Source: a virus. Taken from it: a stretch of DNA of 28,703 nucleotides. Below the pieces are notes generated by a model. It was given only the letters and a program-made list of their open reading frames with translations, was not told the DNA's origin and did not search any database. Numbering within the stretch: the stretch's first letter is position 1; the number at the start of each line of letters is the position of its first letter. The position numbers were made by a program, and so were the translations under genes. Shown one piece after another: positions 25,931 to 28,703 of this stretch. The DNA is taken from positions 1 to 28,703 of IMG/VR virus record IMGVR_UViG_3300005529_001117; one strand, written 5' to 3'.

Positions 25931-25945
25931 TTACAGTGCGATTCT
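25917..25945 (+). promoter_or_regulatory. Rightward promoter of the control region
   Basis: TTGACC (25917-25922), 17-bp spacer, GATTCT (25940-25945). The -10 is weak and the predicted +1 is about 25952. A leader of about 45 nt precedes the zinc-finger gene. The -35 overlaps the right operator arm. Confidence 0.5.
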
Positions 25946-25957
25946 AAGACTGTAAGC
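25929..25957. promoter_or_regulatory. Perfect 9-bp inverted repeat over the rightward -10
   Basis: GCTTACAGT (25929-25937) and ACTGTAAGC (25949-25957) with an 11-bp centre that covers the candidate -10 box. A second operator or a hairpin at the start of the rightward transcript. Confidence 0.65.
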
Positions 25958-25996
25958 AACGACGCGAGTCGATAACGCGCGAAAGAGAGAAACGAA

Positions 25997-26239
25997 ATGA
26001 ACGAGACGCCGAATACCCCGAAACGCTGCTGGTTCTGCCATGGCGGCGGCCGTATCCGCATGTCCGCCGAACTGTCCGTGCCGTGCACGATCTGCGACGG
26101 CCGCGGCACGTTGAAAACGCACCGCCCGCAATGCATGCAGGCGTGGATCGACACCACGCCCCGCAAGCCCGCGCGCAACGCCCAAGTCGCCGAGCCGCTG
26201 CGCTCGGTTCTCAACCAGTTTTCGAAGGGGGTGGCGTAA
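25997..26239 (+). CDS. DnaJ-type zinc-finger small protein (80 aa)
   Basis: An 80-aa protein with two CxxCxGxG-like knuckles, CWFCHGGGRI (about 11-20) and CTICDGRGTL (about 30-39), which together form the four-cysteine zinc site of a DnaJ central domain. There is no J domain, so it is a stand-alone zinc-binding module rather than a chaperone partner. The C-terminal half is basic with one more cysteine. A purine-rich AGAGAGAAACGAA precedes the ATG. It is the first gene of the rightward early unit, and its stop overlaps the next ATG by one base (TAATG). A regulatory or nucleic-acid-binding role is plausible. Confidence 0.78.
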   Translation: MNETPNTPKRCWFCHGGGRIRMSAELSVPCTICDGRGTLKTHRPQCMQAWIDTTPRKPARNAQVAEPLRSVLNQFSKGVA

Positions 26240-26871
26240 TGGAAAAGATCAAGTTCGAGATCAACAAGCCCGTCGAGATGCGCCTGGCGTATCTCGAAGG
26301 CAAGCCCGTCAAATCGGACTACGGATTCGACGGCATGCAATACATGTACAGCACGACTGACGGCCGCGTGTTTTTCGTCGCCACGAAAGCGGGTCAGATT
26401 ATCGAACAGCAACTCATGAAGCTCAACATCGAGAAGGGCGAGCCCGTCGAGATCGGGCGATTCGAGTTCGACATGGGGCGCGGCCGGAAGCAGATTCAGT
26501 GGATCGTGAAGCGGGTCAACCCGATCGGCGAGCAGCGCGATGGGACGTTCGCGGTCGAGAATGGCGCCGGGACGGGTGCGCGAACACCCGCCCCGGTGGT
26601 TGAGCCATCTGTTACTGCCACTTCCAACGGCAATGGTAACAAACCGCCCGTCAACGGGCACGCGGCCGCGGCCGGCGCGCCCGAGCACAACATGCACCAG
26701 GGATGGGGGCAGTTTTTGCTGTCGCAGACCAATGCGATCATCGATGTATACGCCGCCGCGCTTCGTTATAGCGCGCGCCACGAAGGCCTTGTCAAGGCCG
26801 AAGATGTGCGCTCGGTCCTGCTGAGCGCGTTCATCCACATTTCCCGGAACGGAGGCGCGCATGTCGCCTGA
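26239..26871 (+). CDS. Unknown early protein, possible OB-fold/ssDNA-binding type (210 aa)
   Basis: A 210-aa protein in three parts. Residues 1-95 are strand-rich and charged (EKIKFEINKPVEMRLAYLEG, DGRVFFVATKAGQIIEQQLM, RGRKQIQWIVKRV), which could be an OB-like fold. Residues 100-150 are a low-complexity linker rich in Ala, Pro, Asn and Gly. Residues 155-210 are helical (GQFLLSQTNAIIDVYAAALR, KAEDVRSVLLSAFIHIS). Location between a zinc-finger gene and a RecB-like nuclease suggests DNA replication or recombination, and a single-strand-binding role is only an inference from shape and position. The end overlaps the nuclease gene by 11 bp. No family is recognised with certainty. Confidence 0.75.
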   Translation: MEKIKFEINKPVEMRLAYLEGKPVKSDYGFDGMQYMYSTTDGRVFFVATKAGQIIEQQLMKLNIEKGEPVEIGRFEFDMGRGRKQIQWIVKRVNPIGEQRDGTFAVENGAGTGARTPAPVVEPSVTATSNGNGNKPPVNGHAAAAGAPEHNMHQGWGQFLLSQTNAIIDVYAAALRYSARHEGLVKAEDVRSVLLSAFIHISRNGGAHVA

Positions 26872-27658
26872 AACCCTCACTCGCGGAGCGGCCCTGGCCG
26901 CTCCCGCGCCGCTCGGCGAAACGCTCTCGCCGTCGAAGGCGAAACTGTGGCTGGAATGCTCAGCGCGCTGGTGGTTCAAATACGCGATGGGGCTGCCCGA
27001 CCCGCCACGTGCAGATATGGTGCGCGGGATCGTGATCCATCGCGTGGTCGAGGCCTACATGAAGGCGAAGCGGGCCGGACAGACCCTGGAGGCCGACGAC
27101 CTGGCCGAAATCTTTTCTAGCGCCTGGGAAGCGGCCTGCGAGGGCGCCGTATTCGACGGCGCCGACGATCTGGGCCAGCTCCAGCAGGAAGCGGCCATCC
27201 TGGCCCGCAAGTACCTGGACGAAGCCGCGCCCGAGATCGAGCCGGCCAAGATCGAGATGCCGGTCGCGGGCGCGATCGGCGGGGTACACGTCCGCGGGGT
27301 GGTGGACCTCATGGATGTGCACGGGCGCATCATCGATCTGAAATCGAGCGGGCGCAAGCCATCGAAGATCAACCCCGGGTATGCGTTTCAGGTCGCGACG
27401 TACGTGCAGCTCGCGCCCAGCGCATCGGGCGAAGTGCGGCTCGATACGCTCGTCAACACGAAAACCCCGCAGCTCGTCACGCTGCCCTATCGCGTGAGCG
27501 AAGCTGACATCCGTATGACGCAGACCTTGTACCCGCACATTCAGGAAGGCATGCGCGAAGGGCGCGTGTTTCCGAACCGCAACTCGACGACGTGCTCGCG
27601 CAAGTACTGCCCGTATTGGCAAGAGTGCGAAGCGGAGTTCGGGGGCCACGTAGAATAA
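26861..27658 (+). CDS. PD-(D/E)XK nuclease, RecB/Cas4-like with cysteine cluster
   Basis: A 265-aa nuclease of the RecB/AddB/Cas4 superfamily. Core motifs are H60 (GIVIHRVVEAY), D149 (RGVVDLMD), D159 and K161 (IIDLKSS) and the QxxxY motif Q177/Y181 (AFQVATYVQ). C33 near the N terminus (LECSARWW) and C245, C250 and C256 at the C terminus (TTCSRKYCPYWQEC) are arranged as in the Fe-S-stabilised Cas4/AddB type. Members act as exonucleases on single- or double-stranded DNA in phage recombination or replication. No cas genes or CRISPR array are present, so a Cas4 adaptation role is not supported. The ATG at 26861 lies inside the preceding gene. Confidence 0.88.
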   Translation: MSPETLTRGAALAAPAPLGETLSPSKAKLWLECSARWWFKYAMGLPDPPRADMVRGIVIHRVVEAYMKAKRAGQTLEADDLAEIFSSAWEAACEGAVFDGADDLGQLQQEAAILARKYLDEAAPEIEPAKIEMPVAGAIGGVHVRGVVDLMDVHGRIIDLKSSGRKPSKINPGYAFQVATYVQLAPSASGEVRLDTLVNTKTPQLVTLPYRVSEADIRMTQTLYPHIQEGMREGRVFPNRNSTTCSRKYCPYWQECEAEFGGHVE

Positions 27659-27762
27659 GTTTTCTGCCGCGTGGAACGCGGGACGTCCTAGGCGTCCAAA
27701 CGCGGGCCGGTCCGGGTGGCTCCGAACCGGCTAATCTACGTTTGGCAGAAAGGAGGCAGCGG
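27659..27762 (+). ncRNA. Structured leader RNA before a micropeptide gene
   Basis: The 104-nt gap can form several compatible helices. P1 is TTTCTGCC/GGCAGAAA (27661-27668/27744-27751). P2 is GCGT/ACGC (27669-27672/27676-27679), and P3 is GGACG/CGTCC with a 7-nt loop (27681-27685/27693-27697). P4 is AAACG/CGTTT (27698-27702/27739-27743), enclosing P5 GCCGGT/ACCGGC (27706-27711/27726-27731). The ribosome binding site AGGAGG (27751-27756) directly abuts the 3' strand of P1. This resembles a multi-branched cis-regulatory RNA; it matches no riboswitch I know and was found by eye, not by energy calculation. Confidence 0.5.
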
Positions 27763-27840
27763 ATGTTCTACATCACGCTGACTGTCACGATCGCAATGGC
27801 CGTTGCGATCACGGTCACCGTCCGTTATAAGCGGCGGTAA
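27763..27840 (+). CDS. 25-aa membrane micropeptide
   Basis: A 25-codon gene, MFYITLTVTIAMAVAITVTV followed by RYKRR: one hydrophobic Thr/Val/Ala/Ile segment with a basic C-terminal end, so a single membrane helix with the C terminus predicted in the cytoplasm. The evidence for translation is the near-perfect ribosome binding site AGGAGG with a 6-nt spacing, one of the best in the window. Small hydrophobic peptides of this type include type I toxins, leader peptides and membrane-protein modulators; I cannot say which. It is last in the rightward early unit and lies between a structured leader and a GNRA-capped hairpin with a terminator. Confidence 0.6.
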   Translation: MFYITLTVTIAMAVAITVTVRYKRR

Positions 27841-27858
27841 TCGGAGTGCCAGCTAAAC

Positions 27859-27884
27859 TGCGGGTCTGGGAAACCAGGCCTGCA
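27859..27884 (+). ncRNA. 11-bp hairpin with GAAA tetraloop
   Basis: Residues 27859-27869 pair with 27874-27884 over 11 bp, including two G-T (G-U) wobbles, closed by GAAA. Wobble pairs in an otherwise perfect stem capped by a GNRA loop point to selection on RNA rather than DNA. It lies 18 nt after the micropeptide stop. Confidence 0.6.
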
Positions 27885-27921
27885 TCCCTCCCAAGAATAC
27901 CTCACCAGATCCCCTACAAAA

Positions 27922-27947
27922 AAGGCCCGGCTTTGAGACCGGGCCTT
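27922..27947. terminator. Strong intrinsic terminator, possibly bidirectional
   Basis: A perfect 9-bp stem AAGGCCCGG/CCGGGCCTT (27922-27930/27939-27947) with an 8-nt loop. It is preceded by an A-run and followed by GTCCTTTCT, so it can end transcripts from either side. It closes the rightward early unit. Confidence 0.82.
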
Positions 27948-28053
27948 GTCCTTTCTCCCCAACTGATCACTCGAACTGCACTTTTTTTTTTAATCTAACA
28001 AATCCGTGGCAAAATGTTCGGAAAGAGCAGAGTCTCTTCTGAGCTGGACAGAG
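27948..28053. other. Short non-coding gap with a T10 run
   Basis: About 100 bp without a recognised gene; it includes a 10-T run at 27982-27991. A 34-codon frame (ATG 28014 to stop 28121) runs through the following hairpin, but nothing else supports it. Confidence 0.45.
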
Positions 28054-28099
28054 CGCCCGCGCCGACGGGTTGCGACCTCGTGGCGCGGGCGTTTGTTTT
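28054..28099 (+). terminator. Terminator-like hairpin abutting a start codon
   Basis: A perfect 10-bp stem CGCCCGCGCC/GGCGCGGGCG (28054-28063/28082-28091) has an 18-nt loop that can itself fold, followed by TTTGTTTT (28092-28099). The T-run ends at the base before ATG 28100. It would stop transcription just before the next gene unless read through, so it may be an attenuator. Confidence 0.65.
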
Positions 28100-28501
28100 A
28101 TGGAGATGCGGCGGCGCATGATCGCGATCCTGGCCGGGGCGATTTTCGGTTCCCGGGCGCGCGCCGCGCTGCCCGACGTGCAGCTCCTGGGCGTCTACGC
28201 TGACCCGTCAGCCGCGGGCGAAATGCAGAGTATGCATCTGCGCCTGGGGCCGATGATCGCAATCGACTGGAACGCGAATCCGCGGCGGCTGTATGTGCGC
28301 TTCAAGTTCAACCAGCGGGCGGTGCGCGGGGCTGATGGCGCCTGGACCCTGCCCGATATTCCGCTGGCCTCGATGAGCGCGGTTTACCGCAACGGGCTGC
28401 GCCAGGCGCCCGGCGGCGATTTCACGCTTTCGGGCGCGAAGATCACGTTTCGCGCCGCGACCGAAGGCGACGACATTGTGCTGGCCGATTATGCGTACTG
28501 A
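28100..28501 (+). CDS. Phage receptor-binding/tail-associated protein (133 aa)
   Basis: A 133-aa protein with a short basic-hydrophobic N terminus (RRRMIAILAGAIFGSRARAA) and then strands (YVRFKFNQRAVRG, LPDIPLASMSAVYRNGLRQA, GDFTLSGAKITFRAATEGDD). The VYRNGLRQxxGxDFTLSGxxITF pattern is common at the C terminus of phage tail-fiber and receptor-binding proteins. The hydrophobic start could be a signal-like region or a domain tail. An alternative start is ATG 28118, which would avoid initiation right at the T-run of the upstream hairpin. No strong ribosome binding site precedes 28100. It overlaps the next gene by 11 bp. It may belong to a further module beyond the window. Confidence 0.6.
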   Translation: MEMRRRMIAILAGAIFGSRARAALPDVQLLGVYADPSAAGEMQSMHLRLGPMIAIDWNANPRRLYVRFKFNQRAVRGADGAWTLPDIPLASMSAVYRNGLRQAPGGDFTLSGAKITFRAATEGDDIVLADYAY

Positions 28502-28703
28502 GACGCGGGAGCGGCGCGAGGCCTGGATGCGGGCGCGGCAGCGGGCGAAGCAGAGACCGCGCCGGGCGGCGCATGCGCGCTGGAATTTTCGCTGGAAGTT
28601 TCTGGCCGCCGAGCGCGAGCCGCGCAGCCTGACGCCTTCGACCTGGCCGGCGGTCGAAGACGCGCTCAAGCGCTGGATCGGCGGGCCGCCGTTTGACAAT
28701 CTG
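28491..28703 (+). CDS. Basic hypothetical protein, cut by window end
   Basis: An open frame from ATG 28491 with 71 codons before the window ends and no stop. It is strongly basic at first (RTETRERREAWMRARQRAKQ, RPRRAAHARWNFRWKFLA), then less charged (LTPSTWPAVEDALKRWIGG). It overlaps the preceding stop by 11 bp, as expected for a coupled phage gene. No family is recognised and the C-terminal part is not visible. Confidence 0.55.
   Translation, partial: MRTETRERREAWMRARQRAKQRPRRAAHARWNFRWKFLAAEREPRSLTPSTWPAVEDALKRWIGGPPFDNL

Noticed and set aside
26861-27658. Cas4-like nuclease as part of a CRISPR system
   Set aside because: No regularly spaced repeats and no other cas genes in the window; the phage early-gene context explains a RecB-type nuclease.
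27661-27751. Possible tRNA: 7-8 bp closing stem and a 5-bp stem with 7-nt loop whose centre would read CTA
   Set aside because: The loop lacks U33, the D-like arm has a 3-nt loop, and there is no T-arm with a GGTTC-type sequence before the closing stem. It is better described as a multi-helix leader.

Overview
The window is a GC-rich, tightly packed temperate bacteriophage or prophage with a P22-like virion module. The structural gene order matches Salmonella phage P22: small and large terminase, a ~715-aa portal, scaffold, coat, gp4-type tail accessory proteins, gp10-type stabilisation protein, a gp14-like acetyltransferase-fold protein, then three internal/ejection-type proteins. Several small accessory proteins (HicB, BrnT, small KGG-basic and coiled-coil proteins) look like forms I associate with Acidobacteriota and other soil bacteria. 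That host guess is an inference and nothing in the window proves it.

Layout. 1-969 encodes a tyrosine integrase, followed by about 700 bp without a convincing gene. 1689-20524 is the rightward packaging and virion block. Two leftward toxin-antitoxin islands interrupt it: brnT-brnA-hicB-(72-aa Cys protein) at 4293-5222 between terminase and portal, and hicA-hicB at 11222-11880 directly before the gp10 homologue. 20528-22247 is the lysis region: GH24 lysozyme, a holin-like protein, a spanin-like protein, and an opposite-strand membrane protein. 22262-22885 encodes a small serine recombinase whose 3' end carries a repeated DNA motif that may be its target. 23083-23546 holds two small genes and ends in a terminator. 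23547-23850 is a convergent region with a perfect 11-bp palindrome and tandem 11-bp repeats.

23851-25826 is a leftward chain of seven small genes; the first four overlap by 4 bp. It diverges from a rightward set at 25997-27840 encoding a DnaJ-type zinc-finger protein, a protein of unknown function, a RecB/Cas4-like nuclease and a 25-aa membrane micropeptide. The two transcription units share a control region (25837-25957) in which a near-perfect 14-bp inverted repeat contains both candidate -35 boxes. The micropeptide follows a leader that can fold into several mutually compatible helices, and a GAAA-capped hairpin and a strong terminator follow it. 28100 to the end holds a receptor-binding-like protein and a partial gene.

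The most notable points are the two antisense TA islands with matching apparently leaderless promoters, the structured micropeptide locus, the recombinase-associated repeat array, the symmetric divergent control region, and the operator-like repeats around the double-HTH gene. All functional statements rest on motif recognition by eye; no database search was run.
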